From assembly GCF_900639865.1 (NCBI RefSeq), contig NZ_CAAAHX010000006.1, positions 124,001-188,000 on the forward strand: 64,000 bases of DNA, in the 5' to 3' direction. Positions 1-8,800 of this stretch are shown here, one piece after another. The DNA is from Legionella gresilensis (lineage in GTDB: Bacteria; Pseudomonadota; Gammaproteobacteria; Legionellales; Legionellaceae). Each line of letters begins with the position of its first letter. Positions within the stretch are counted from its first letter, which is position 1. Below the pieces are notes generated by a model. It made no database searches. It saw only the letters and a list, made by a program, of their open reading frames with translations, and was not told the DNA's origin. A program made the translations under genes and the position numbers.

Positions 1-446
1 TTATGACGCTCTTTTTATTCGTAGTAATGATGTTAAATATTGATACAGAATCTTTAAAGGCGCACTTTGCTAGATATTTGCCATTTGGCATGATCTTAAT
101 TGCCCTTCTTGTTGGATTACTGCTAATAGCTTTACCAGATGCATGGTACTCACAAGCTGTCGCACCATCTGTACCTACAGCTCAGCCTTTGGATTTGCAT
201 GATATATCAGATGTGAAGGCAATGGCTAATAGATTGTCAAATACAGAACAGATAGGCATGGTTCTTTATACTGATTATGTTTTAGCGTTTGAGTTAGCAG
301 CGGTCCTTTTATTAGTTGCTATTATTTCAGCTATCACATTAGCGCACCGTGGTATTATACGTTCGAAAAGACAAGATATTAAAAAACAAATTATGACTCG
401 AGCTGAGGATAGAGTTAAACTTGTTTCGCTAAAATCTGAAAAATAA
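1..446 (+). CDS. nuoJ: NADH-quinone oxidoreductase subunit J (5' partial)
   Basis: The 3' part of a membrane subunit of the proton-pumping arm of complex I. The reading frame is open to the left edge, so the N-terminus is missing. The methionine at position 3 lies inside the family's conserved hydrophobic stretch (LFLFVVMMLNI) and is not the true start. Two further membrane helices are visible (about residues 27-45 and 93-112 of the visible part), followed by a Lys/Arg-rich cytoplasmic tail. NuoJ is normally about 180-220 residues; 147 are seen here. nuoK follows after 15 bases, in the usual nuo order. Confidence 0.93.
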   Translation, partial: MTLFLFVVMMLNIDTESLKAHFARYLPFGMILIALLVGLLLIALPDAWYSQAVAPSVPTAQPLDLHDISDVKAMANRLSNTEQIGMVLYTDYVLAFELAAVLLLVAIISAITLAHRGIIRSKRQDIKKQIMTRAEDRVKLVSLKSEK

Positions 447-461
447 GTAGCAGGAAAACTC

Positions 462-767
462 ATGATACCAGTTAATCATTACCTAATCTTAGCTGCCCTT
501 TTATTTGGCCTAAGTTTAGTTGGCATTATGCTAAATCGAAAGAATATTATTCTTCTTCTTGTTTGCATTGAATTAATGCTTTTAGCAGTCAATACAAATT
601 TTATTGCTTTTTCCCATTATTATGGCGGGATAGCAGGACAAGTTTTCGTCTTCTTTATTTTAACCGTTGCTGCTGCTGAGGCTGCAATCGGTTTGGCTAT
701 TGTTGTGTTGCTTTATAGAAATCGTGGCAACATTGATATCGATAAAATGAATCATTTAAAAGGTTAA
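462..767 (+). CDS. nuoK: NADH-quinone oxidoreductase subunit K
   Basis: A small complex I membrane subunit of 101 residues, the usual family length, with three transmembrane helices. The two membrane glutamates that NuoK needs for proton translocation (E36 and E72 in E. coli) appear as E37, in [11 protein letters not shown], and E73, in [13 protein letters not shown]. It lies between nuoJ and nuoL in a tightly packed operon, with nuoL starting 4 bases after its stop. Confidence 0.97.
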   Translation: MIPVNHYLILAALLFGLSLVGIMLNRKNIILLLVCIELMLLAVNTNFIAFSHYYGGIAGQVFVFFILTVAAAEAAIGLAIVVLLYRNRGNIDIDKMNHLKG

Positions 768-771
768 TAAC

Positions 772-2745
772 GTGCATATTCAACAACTATGTCTTTTACT
801 TGTTCTTGCCCCGCTTATTGGCTCAATCATTGCTGGATTTTTTCGTAATCAAATTGGGCGCGTTGGTGCTCACTCAGTAACTATTGCTGGTGTCGGTTTT
901 TCCTTTATTTTATCTCTTATCGTAGCTACAGCAATTTTTACTGGTAGGGCTGATGATTTAAATACCAATCTTTATACCTGGGCAAGTGGCGGTGCTTTTT
1001 TCCCTTATACTTTTCATATTGGCTTTCTAATTGACCCGCTAACCTCTGTAATGCTAGTCGTTGTTACGTTTGTATCCTTACTTGTGCATATTTACAGTAT
1101 TGGTTATATGGCTGATGATGATGGTTATCAACGCTTTTTTAGCTACATTTCGCTATTTACTTTTATGATGTTAATGCTAGTAACAGCTAACAATTTTCTG
1201 CAATTATTCTTCGGGTGGGAAGGCGTAGGTTTAGTCTCTTATCTACTTATTGGTTTTTGGTATACGAAAGAGTCAGCTATAGAGGGTAATTTAAAGGCTT
1301 TCTTAGTTAACCGTGTTGGCGATTTTGGTTTTGTGCTAGGTATAGGCCTAATTTTAGCCTATACAGGTAGTTTAGATTATGAAACAGTTTTTAGAGGTGC
1401 TAAGTTTTTAGCCGGCCAGTCTATTCAACTTTACAGTGGGCATGATTGGTCATTACTGACGGTTATTTGCATACTGTTATTTATTGGCGCAATGGGTAAA
1501 TCAGCTCAAGTGCCGTTACATGTTTGGTTGCCTGAATCCATGGAAGGTCCTACACCTATTTCTGCGCTTATTCATGCCGCAACCATGGTCACCGCTGGTG
1601 TGTTTATGATTGCTCGTATCTCGCCTATGATAGAGTTTTCTAATACAGCGCTAAGTTTTGTTCTAATTATTGGTGCAACAGGTGCTCTTTTTACCGGTAT
1701 TCTTGCAATTGTTATGAATGATATCAAGCGTGTTGTCGCTTATTCAACTTTATCTCAACTAGGTTATATGATGGTTGCTATGGGCGCATCGGCCTATAAT
1801 GCAGGTATATTCCATTTATTAACTCATGCTTGCTTTAAGGCATTATTATTCCTAGGGGCAGGTTCAGTTATTATTGGCATGCACCATGAGCAAGACATGC
1901 GTAAAATGGGCGGCTTATGGCGAAAAATGCCAATTACTTATGTGACATTTATTATAGGTAGCTTGGCTTTATGTGCCATTCCTCCGTTTGCAGGTTTTTA
2001 TTCTAAAGATACAATTATTGAAGCAGCTAAATTGGCTACGGTGCCGGGTGCACGTTATGCTTATTTTTGTGTTGCTCTAGGTGCTATGGTTACAGCTCTT
2101 TATACCTTCCGTGCTTTATTTATGACATTTCATGGTAAACCACGTATGGATGAGCATACATGGTCGCATTTACATGAATCACCAGCAGTAGTATGGGTGC
2201 CATTAGTTCTTCTGGCTATTCCGTCAGTTATTATTGGTTATATATTATATATGCCTATGTTGTTTAATAGGCCTTCTCTATTAGATAAATCAATCTTTGT
2301 TTTACCAGAGCATAACGTATTAGCTGAGTTAGCGCATGAAGTAACATCACCATTAATGAGCGCTATTCATTCTCCTTTAACACTTACCTTTTGGGTAACT
2401 GTAGCTGGTATTTTCTTAGCGTGGCTCTGTTATATTGCTTTTCCAAACACACCAGCAATCTTGGCAAGAAAATTCTCTGGTGTTTATAAATTACTATTAA
2501 ATAAATATGGATTTGATACATTCAATGATAGGGTTTTTGTACGTGGTTCTAAAGCTCTAGGACGTGTATTTTACCGAGGGGGCGATCAAACGTTAATTGA
2601 TGGCTTCTTCGTTAATGGAACTGGTCGTATGGTACGCTGGGTCGCTGGAAAAGGACGAGCGCTGCAAAGTGGGTATCTATATCATTACGCTACTGTAATG
2701 GTATTGGGTCTGTTTGTCTTTTTATGCTGGTTGTTACTTGGCTAA
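772..2745 (+). CDS. nuoL: NADH-quinone oxidoreductase subunit L
   Basis: The large antiporter-like subunit at the distal end of complex I, 657 residues (E. coli 613), starting with GTG. It has many membrane helices. The antiporter signature FFGWEGVGLVSYLLIGFWY contains the conserved TM5 glutamate, and the VWLPESMEGPTPISALIHAA segment of the proton channel is intact. The C-terminal part carries the long lateral helix and a final membrane anchor, as in the family. The GTG at 772 is 4 bases past the nuoK stop and fits the family N-terminus (QQLCLLLVLAPLIGS). Confidence 0.97.
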   Translation: MHIQQLCLLLVLAPLIGSIIAGFFRNQIGRVGAHSVTIAGVGFSFILSLIVATAIFTGRADDLNTNLYTWASGGAFFPYTFHIGFLIDPLTSVMLVVVTFVSLLVHIYSIGYMADDDGYQRFFSYISLFTFMMLMLVTANNFLQLFFGWEGVGLVSYLLIGFWYTKESAIEGNLKAFLVNRVGDFGFVLGIGLILAYTGSLDYETVFRGAKFLAGQSIQLYSGHDWSLLTVICILLFIGAMGKSAQVPLHVWLPESMEGPTPISALIHAATMVTAGVFMIARISPMIEFSNTALSFVLIIGATGALFTGILAIVMNDIKRVVAYSTLSQLGYMMVAMGASAYNAGIFHLLTHACFKALLFLGAGSVIIGMHHEQDMRKMGGLWRKMPITYVTFIIGSLALCAIPPFAGFYSKDTIIEAAKLATVPGARYAYFCVALGAMVTALYTFRALFMTFHGKPRMDEHTWSHLHESPAVVWVPLVLLAIPSVIIGYILYMPMLFNRPSLLDKSIFVLPEHNVLAELAHEVTSPLMSAIHSPLTLTFWVTVAGIFLAWLCYIAFPNTPAILARKFSGVYKLLLNKYGFDTFNDRVFVRGSKALGRVFYRGGDQTLIDGFFVNGTGRMVRWVAGKGRALQSGYLYHYATVMVLGLFVFLCWLLLG

Positions 2746-2759
2746 TAGAAGGTGAGGAA

Positions 2760-4265
2760 ATGCATTATTTGCTTAATTTATTAATCTGGTTACCTATTAT
2801 TGGCGGAATATTTGTATTTTTGACTGGTGATGATAAAAGCCCAAATAATTCTCGCTTTTTAGCATTATTTACTATTTTGCTCACTTTAATCCTTTGTATT
2901 CCATTAGTTATTGGATTTGATCCTAATGTAGCTGGTATGCAATATGTGGAAGAATTACCTTGGATGCCTGCTTTTGGTATTAATTATAGTCTTGGCATTG
3001 ATGGTTTATCACTACTAATGATTGTACTTAGTGTATTTACTAATTTAATTGTTGTTTTAGCAACTTGGGACAGTATTCATAAACGCATTGGTCAGTATTT
3101 AGCTGCATTTCTAATTATGCAAGGCTTATTAGTTGGTATATTTTCGGCAACAGACGCGATTGTATTTTATATCTTCTTTGAAGCAACTCTCATTCCTATG
3201 TATCTTATTATTGGTATCTGGGGTTCTGATAATCGAGTTTATGCGGCCATAAAATTTTTCCTCTATACCTTTTTAGGTTCGGTTTTAATGCTTGCTTCTT
3301 TCATTTACCTTGGATTTCAAGCAGGTTCGTTTAAAATTGAAATGCTTTATGCTGCTAACTTAACTATGACAGCACAATCATTAATTTTTATTGCCTTTTT
3401 CCTTGGTTTTGCAATTAAGATTCCAATGTTTCCTGTGCATACTTGGCTTCCTGATGCGCACACGGAGGCGCCAGCTGGTGGATCAATTGTATTAGCAGCG
3501 ATTTTACTTAAATTAGGTGGATATGGATTTATTCGCTTCGCGCTTCCAATTGTACCTGACGCCTGTCGTTATTTTGCGCCAGTCATGATTGCTTTATCTT
3601 TAATTGCAGTTGTATATATTGCGCTGATTGCCATTATCCAACAAGATATGAAGCGTTTAATTGCTTATTCTTCTATTTCACATATGGGTTTTGTTACCTT
3701 GGGTTGTTTTGCTATCTATGCAATTGCCAACCATGCAGGTTTAGCTAATGCAGGTTTAATCCTTGAAGGCGCGATTGTCGTCATGATTTCACATGCTTTT
3801 GTTTCAAGCGCCATGTTTGCAGGTGTGGGATATCTTTACGACCGCATGCATACTAGACAATTAAAGGATTTTGGTGGAATCGTAAATACGATGCCTGTTT
3901 TTGCTTCTTTTTTTATGCTTTTTGCTATGGCTAACGCCGGCTTACCAGGCACTTCGGGCTTTGTAGGTGAATTTATGATCATTCTTGGAAGTATTAAGGC
4001 GAATTTTTGGATTGCTTTCTGGGCCGCAACAACCTTAATTACCGGGGCTGCTTATACTTTATGGATGTACAAAAGAGTGATATTCGGCAGAGTAGCAAAT
4101 GAGAAAGTTGCTGCCTTGAAAGATTTATCAGGTTTTGAGTTAAGTGCTTATGTTTTATTAGCATTAATGGTTTTAGCAATGGGCATTTATCCAAAACCGA
4201 TACTTAATTACGTACATCAATCTGTCAGCTACACGCTGGCTCATGCTGATAAATCCAAATTATAA
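2760..4265 (+). CDS. nuoM: NADH-quinone oxidoreductase subunit M
   Basis: An antiporter-like complex I membrane subunit of 501 residues (E. coli 509). The TM5 glutamate motif FFEATLIPMYLIIG and the channel segment VHTWLPDAHTEAPAGGS are present, as is the lysine-bearing DMKRLIAYSSISHMG. The ORF could be extended upstream to 2724, overlapping nuoL. The ATG at 2760 is preferred because AAGGTGAGG lies just upstream and the protein then starts MHYLLNLLIWLPIIGG, like other NuoM proteins. It sits between nuoL and nuoN. Confidence 0.97.
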   Translation: MHYLLNLLIWLPIIGGIFVFLTGDDKSPNNSRFLALFTILLTLILCIPLVIGFDPNVAGMQYVEELPWMPAFGINYSLGIDGLSLLMIVLSVFTNLIVVLATWDSIHKRIGQYLAAFLIMQGLLVGIFSATDAIVFYIFFEATLIPMYLIIGIWGSDNRVYAAIKFFLYTFLGSVLMLASFIYLGFQAGSFKIEMLYAANLTMTAQSLIFIAFFLGFAIKIPMFPVHTWLPDAHTEAPAGGSIVLAAILLKLGGYGFIRFALPIVPDACRYFAPVMIALSLIAVVYIALIAIIQQDMKRLIAYSSISHMGFVTLGCFAIYAIANHAGLANAGLILEGAIVVMISHAFVSSAMFAGVGYLYDRMHTRQLKDFGGIVNTMPVFASFFMLFAMANAGLPGTSGFVGEFMIILGSIKANFWIAFWAATTLITGAAYTLWMYKRVIFGRVANEKVAALKDLSGFELSAYVLLALMVLAMGIYPKPILNYVHQSVSYTLAHADKSKL

Positions 4266-4280
4266 TGGTAGGTTAATTAC

Positions 4281-5723
4281 ATGATTTCATTACTTGATAA
4301 CCTTAATTTTGCTCTTCCCGAAATAATAATTTTAATCACAGCATCTATTGCTTTGCTGGCTGATTTATTCTTTAGGGACCATTATAAAAATATAACTTTA
4401 TCTATTAGTTTAATTGGACTTGCTTTAGCTGGCTTATGCAGTTTTATGCTGCTTGGAAATTTTAAAGTTCTCATTTTAAATGGCTTATTCATTAGCGATG
4501 ATATTGCTCAGTTGATGAAGATTTTTATTGCAATTAGCGCATTTATTTGTTTTGTTTATTCAAGCGCTTATATTGAGGAACGTCAAATGCCAGCAGGTGA
4601 CTATTACATCCTGGGGTTATTTTCAACCCTAGGCATGATGGTACTTGTTTCGGCGCATTCACTATTGACTATCTATTTAGGCTTAGAGTTATTGTCTTTA
4701 CCTCTTTACGCTATGACGGCTATAAGAAGAACAAATAGTGATGCTGCAGAGGCTGCTTTAAAGTACTTTATCATGGGTGCGATAGCCTCAGGCATGCTAC
4801 TTTATGGCTTCTCTCTTCTTTATGGCGCTACTGGTAAATTAGATTTACTTGATATTGCAAATGCTATCGCTGTTAATTGGAATCAGCAAAATATGCTTAT
4901 TTCTTTTGCTCTCGTTTTTATTATTGTAGGAGTAGGATTTAAGCTTGCAGCAGTACCCTTTCATATGTGGGCGCCTGATGTCTATCAGGGTGCACCAACT
5001 TCTGTAACTCTATTTATCAGTTCTGCACCTAAAATTGCTGCGTTAGGTATGGCTTTAAGAATATTAACGATTGGTTTAATTAATGTAACGCCACAATGGC
5101 AGCAAATTATTTTAGTTATGGCTCTTTTATCGACGGCAATAGGTAATTTTATCGCTGTAAGTCAAACTAATATTAAGCGACTACTTGCTTATTCAGCCAT
5201 TGCACATGTGGGCTACACATTATTTGGCATACTAGCTGGCAGTGCCGCAGGTTATGCTGCAGCAACATATTATATTCTTGTGTATTCTTTAATGACAGTC
5301 GCTGCATTTGGGTTTATTGTTTTACTTTCCAAAAGTGGATTTGAAATTGAAGAGGTAAATGATTTAAGAGGCCTAAATAAGCGTAATCCCTGGTTAGCAT
5401 TTATGATGTTAATTGTTATGTTTTCAATGGCTGGTGTTCCTCCAACGGTAGGATTTTTTACAAAATTACTTGTTTTAAAAGCATTGATTGATGTTGGTAT
5501 GACATGGGTAGCTATATTAGGATTAATTTTTGCTGTAGTAGGTGCTTACTATTATATTAGAATTGTGAAGTTCATGTATTTTGATGAGCCTGCTGAAACT
5601 TCTGAAGTATTTTTCTCCAAATCATCGACCATTATCTATTCATTAAACTGTTTATCTCTTTTATTTTTAGGGATATTTCCTTCTGGCTTAATTAATGCTT
5701 GTATCAATGCCTTTACAGGATAG
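4281..5723 (+). CDS. nuoN: NADH-quinone oxidoreductase subunit N
   Basis: The third antiporter-like subunit of complex I, 480 residues (E. coli 485) with about 14 membrane helices. The family glutamate region [14 protein letters not shown], the channel segment [19 protein letters not shown] and the lysine-bearing [16 protein letters not shown] are visible. It starts 15 bases after nuoM and is the last gene of the nuo operon. No convincing terminator follows directly; a palindromic repeat begins 12 bases beyond the stop. Confidence 0.97.
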   Translation: MISLLDNLNFALPEIIILITASIALLADLFFRDHYKNITLSISLIGLALAGLCSFMLLGNFKVLILNGLFISDDIAQLMKIFIAISAFICFVYSSAYIEERQMPAGDYYILGLFSTLGMMVLVSAHSLLTIYLGLELLSLPLYAMTAIRRTNSDAAEAALKYFIMGAIASGMLLYGFSLLYGATGKLDLLDIANAIAVNWNQQNMLISFALVFIIVGVGFKLAAVPFHMWAPDVYQGAPTSVTLFISSAPKIAALGMALRILTIGLINVTPQWQQIILVMALLSTAIGNFIAVSQTNIKRLLAYSAIAHVGYTLFGILAGSAAGYAAATYYILVYSLMTVAAFGFIVLLSKSGFEIEEVNDLRGLNKRNPWLAFMMLIVMFSMAGVPPTVGFFTKLLVLKALIDVGMTWVAILGLIFAVVGAYYYIRIVKFMYFDEPAETSEVFFSKSSTIIYSLNCLSLLFLGIFPSGLINACINAFTG

Positions 5724-5735
5724 GAAATAATAGAC

Positions 5736-5873
5736 TTCTGCGGAAACTCTACTACAGAGGCGCATTGCTTCGTCAATACGATGCTCGAATCCTCATGTAC
5801 TTATGTGTGTACACTCCGGTTCTGCGCGCCGCGTCTCCTCGCACTGCACTCTTTGTAGCGAGTTTCCGAAGAA
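5736..5873. repeat. 138-bp intergenic element with terminal inverted repeats (family B)
   Basis: The left end TTCTGCGGAAACTC and the right end GAGTTTCCGAAGAA are inverted repeats with one mismatch. The pairing continues inward, more loosely, through CTACAGAG / CTCTTTGTAG. The interior is richer in G and C than its surroundings. There is no coding capacity; the short ORFs crossing it are not gene-like. It looks like a small non-autonomous, MITE-like palindromic element between nuoN and the tRNA promoter. No second full copy was seen in the window. Confidence 0.6.
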
Positions 5874-5889
5874 GTGTATTAAAAAAAAC

Positions 5890-5918
5890 TTGCTATATTT
5901 TGGAGGCATGCTTATAAT
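5890..5918 (+). promoter_or_regulatory. sigma70-type promoter of the initiator tRNA
   Basis: TTGCTA (5890-5895) and TATAAT (5913-5918) are separated by 17 bases. The predicted transcription start falls a few bases before the tRNA at 5931. The -10 box is a perfect consensus, as is common for stable RNA genes. This is read from the sequence alone. Confidence 0.7.
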
Positions 5919-5930
5919 TGCCTCAGTTGA

Positions 5931-6007
<77 letters not shown>

Positions 6008-6013
6008 CTATTG

Positions 6014-6037
6014 AAAGCCCCATTTATGGGGTTTTTT
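6014..6037 (+). terminator. Rho-independent terminator after tRNA-fMet
   Basis: The stem CCCCA / TGGGG, preceded by AAAG and followed by a run of six T, starts 7 bases after the CCA end of the tRNA. Confidence 0.8.
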
Positions 6038-6407
6038 ATTATGTATAGGTTAGCTCGACGTATAGGGGTGAAATAATTCTACCTAATTTAATTAGTTAGG
6101 ATTTATGCTTTGCGTTATTAATGTGGCCGACTAAATAAATTTAATAATTAAACTTAGTCGGTAGTCATCTTCCTTGCATCTGGACACGAATTATTGAATT
6201 ATTGGTATTCAAGCGATGCAAGCCGATAACTATTCATAATGAATAACTTTAATATTGGATATTTTTACATCCACAGAGAAAATTTTACTATTGGCAAGTT
6301 TTAGTAATAAAGAAAGGTTTTTTGCCTGATTAAGAATCACCAAATAACGTTAATCTAGAATTAAGCCCTAGGTACTTTATTCAAATACTATGTAAATTGA
6401 GTATGTT
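6038..6407. other. 370-bp gene-free leader before rimP with three inverted repeats
   Basis: No credible ORF. Three inverted repeats stand out: CCGACTAA / TTAGTCGG (6127-6161), CTTGCATC / GATGCAAG (6173-6222), and the compact palindrome TATTCATAATGAATA (6231-6245). They could structure a long rimP-nusA leader RNA or mark an untranslated RNA. Nothing recognisable as a known riboswitch was seen. Confidence 0.4.
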
Positions 6408-6854
6408 ATGATTAGAAAGGATATTCAAGATTTAATAGAGCCTGTAGTAAATCAATTAGGCTACATATTATGGGGCTGCGAGTATTTATCGCAGGGTAAA
6501 TATTCGTTGTTAAGAATCTATATTGATAAGAAAGATGGCGTTAACATAGATGATTGTGAACGAGTAAGTAAGCAGGTAAGTGCACTTTTAGATGTCGAGG
6601 ATCCAATTCAAGGACATTACAACTTAGAAATTTCATCACCTGGTATTCCGCGCCCTCTATTTGATAAAGAACATTATCAACAATATATAGGTTATGGTAT
6701 AAAATTGAAACTTCATAAACCTATCAAGGGTAAGCGTACCATAAAAGGGATAATCCAATCTGTAAAGGAAGATACGTTTATCTTAAACATGGATGATGAA
6801 GAATATGAAGTGCAGTTTTCCCAAATTATAAAAGCAAATTTGATAGGCGAGTGA
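6408..6854 (+). CDS. rimP: ribosome maturation factor RimP
   Basis: A 148-residue cytoplasmic factor for maturation of the 30S subunit. The RimP pattern is clear: N-terminal alpha/beta domain with [21 protein letters not shown] (about residues 33-53), then [13 protein letters not shown], then a C-terminal SH3-like domain ([11 protein letters not shown] onwards). The length is typical. It is the first gene of the rimP-nusA-infB-rbfA-truB series, and nusA starts 9 bases after its stop. Confidence 0.95.
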   Translation: MIRKDIQDLIEPVVNQLGYILWGCEYLSQGKYSLLRIYIDKKDGVNIDDCERVSKQVSALLDVEDPIQGHYNLEISSPGIPRPLFDKEHYQQYIGYGIKLKLHKPIKGKRTIKGIIQSVKEDTFILNMDDEEYEVQFSQIIKANLIGE

Positions 6855-6862
6855 GGCCAAGA

Positions 6863-8341
6863 ATGAGTAAAGAAGTGCTATTAATTGCTGAGGCATTATC
6901 CAATGAAAAAGGGGTAAGCAAAGAGGTAGTATTGCAAGCTATTCAGTCCGCGTTAGAATCGGCAACCCGCAAATTATCAGTAGCTGATATTAATGTTCGC
7001 GTTAAATTAGATCCTCGAACTGGTGAATATGAGACATTTCGTTATTGGGACGTTGTGCCAGATGAGGAACTTGAATCAACAGAGAGTCAGATTTCATTAA
7101 GTGCAGCCAAAGAGCGTTCACCATCTCTTCAAGTCGGAGATACATTAGAAGAGCCAATGCCCTCTATTGAATTTGGTAGAATTGCCGCGCAAACCGCACG
7201 TCAAGTTATTACTCAAAAAGTACGCGAAGCTGAAAGACAACAAGTTGTTGATCAATTTAGAAGCAAATTAGGGCAGCTCATTTACGGTACAGTTAAGAAA
7301 GTTACTCGAGACAATATTATCGTTGATTTAGGTGGTAAAGCAGAAGCATTTTTACCACGGCAAGAAATGCTTCCCAATGAAATGTTTAGGACAAATGATA
7401 GAGTTCGGGCGTATTTATATGATATTACCCCGCAGGCTAGGGGACCGCAGCTCTATATCAGTCGAGTTCGTAACGAGATGCTTGTTGAGTTATTTAGAAT
7501 TGAAGTACCAGAAATAGGTGAAAATATTATTGAGGTTAAGGCAGCTGCTCGTGAACCTGGCGTACGAGCTAAAATTGCTGTTAAGACAAATGACGGTCGT
7601 ATTGACCCTGTAGGCGCCTGTGTAGGTATGCGTGGCGCTCGAGTACAAGCGGTATCAAGTGAATTAGGCGGTGAGCGAGTTGATATTGTTCTATGGGATG
7701 ATAATCCCGCTCAGTTAGTAATTAATGCAATGGCACCTGCAGAGATTTCGTCTATTGTTGTAGATGAAGATACTCATACAATGGATTTAGCCGTACAGAA
7801 AGAACAACTATCACAAGCTATCGGACGTAATGGTCAGAATGTAAGACTAGCTAGTCAGCTGACTGGCTGGACACTCAATGTGATGACAATTGAAGAGTTT
7901 AATAATAAAAATCAAGAGGAAGCTTCAAAAAGTATTAATCTATTTACCTCAACACTAGATATTGATGAAGAATTAGCTACCCTATTAGTAACGAATGGCT
8001 TTTCTTCGCTTGAGGAAATTGCCTACGTACCTAAAGAGGAGCTCTTAGCTATAGAAGAATTTGATGAGGAAATTGTTGATGAGCTAAGAAATCGTGCTAA
8101 TGACACTCTATTAACTCAGGCATTAACTTCTGGAAGTGAAACATCAAATTCCTCAAATGGTGATTTATTAACCTTAGAAGGAATGACAGAAGATATTGCT
8201 GCTAGTTTATTAGCACGGGGAATTAATACAGTTGAAGAACTAGCTGAGCTTTCGGTAGATGAATTATTAGATGTTCCGGATATGACTGAGGAAAAGGCCG
8301 GTGCTTTAATTATGAAAGCTCGTGAGCCTTGGTTTCTTTAA
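6863..8341 (+). CDS. nusA: transcription termination/antitermination factor NusA
   Basis: An RNA-polymerase-binding elongation factor of 492 residues (E. coli 495). Domains in order: N-terminal RNAP-binding domain (about 1-125); S1 domain (about 135-200, [23 protein letters not shown]); two KH domains, with [18 protein letters not shown] and [16 protein letters not shown]; and two C-terminal acidic helix-hairpin-helix repeats (about 360-492), as in other gammaproteobacteria. The ORF can open at a GTG at 6851 inside rimP, but ATG 6863 gives the normal N-terminus [18 protein letters not shown]. Confidence 0.96.
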   Translation: MSKEVLLIAEALSNEKGVSKEVVLQAIQSALESATRKLSVADINVRVKLDPRTGEYETFRYWDVVPDEELESTESQISLSAAKERSPSLQVGDTLEEPMPSIEFGRIAAQTARQVITQKVREAERQQVVDQFRSKLGQLIYGTVKKVTRDNIIVDLGGKAEAFLPRQEMLPNEMFRTNDRVRAYLYDITPQARGPQLYISRVRNEMLVELFRIEVPEIGENIIEVKAAAREPGVRAKIAVKTNDGRIDPVGACVGMRGARVQAVSSELGGERVDIVLWDDNPAQLVINAMAPAEISSIVVDEDTHTMDLAVQKEQLSQAIGRNGQNVRLASQLTGWTLNVMTIEEFNNKNQEEASKSINLFTSTLDIDEELATLLVTNGFSSLEEIAYVPKEELLAIEEFDEEIVDELRNRANDTLLTQALTSGSETSNSSNGDLLTLEGMTEDIAASLLARGINTVEELAELSVDELLDVPDMTEEKAGALIMKAREPWFL

Positions 8342-8800
8342 AAGGGTAAGTAGTACTAACATAAAATAAAAAACCTATATTGGATTTAAAAGGTTTAAAG
8401 TTAAACATAAGATTACGTAGTTAACTTTAATAAACTTAAGCTTTGTCATTGGAATTTATATAATTAAATTAAAATGACAGCTTAAAATTAAACTTGGGTC
8501 TGTTGACATTTGGTGTTGCCAGCTCAAAATCTGGATAATTTAGTGTAAATTTTAGTTTGAATGAGGCGAATAGCGAATCCTATTTAACGAGTTCAAACTG
8601 AAATTTACGCAAATTAGCCAAGTTTTTGAGCCGTAATGCCAATTGTCAACAGGCCCTAAAATAAATCGAGGATCTTATCTTTAAATTTGCAGTTAGTTAT
8701 TAAGGTTTTAAAGCATGTTGTTAGGTACTTATTCTATAATGCAACAAGCAAAAAATATGAACATAAGCGATGAAATAATTGCTGAACGAGGATCATGAAT
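8342..8800. other. 459-bp gene-free stretch between nusA and infB
   Basis: Holds a palindromic element (8496-8656), two smaller inverted repeats (AAAGTTAA / TTAACTTT at 8397-8428; AAGCTTTGTCATT / AATGACAGCTT at 8438-8483), and a TATAAT box at 8735-8740 that could serve infB. In many relatives nusA and infB are nearly adjacent, so this spacing probably reflects insertion of the element. Confidence 0.5.
8496..8656. repeat. 161-bp palindromic MITE-like element, copy 1 (family A)
   Basis: The ends GGGTCTGTTGACATTTGG and CCAATTGTCAACAGGCCC are inverted repeats. The inner arms also pair: GTAAATTTTAGTTTGAA on the left against TTCAAACTGAAATTTAC on the right, so nearly the whole element folds on itself. 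A second copy lies at 39855-40018. No transposase is encoded, consistent with a non-autonomous element moved in trans (inference). Confidence 0.8.
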
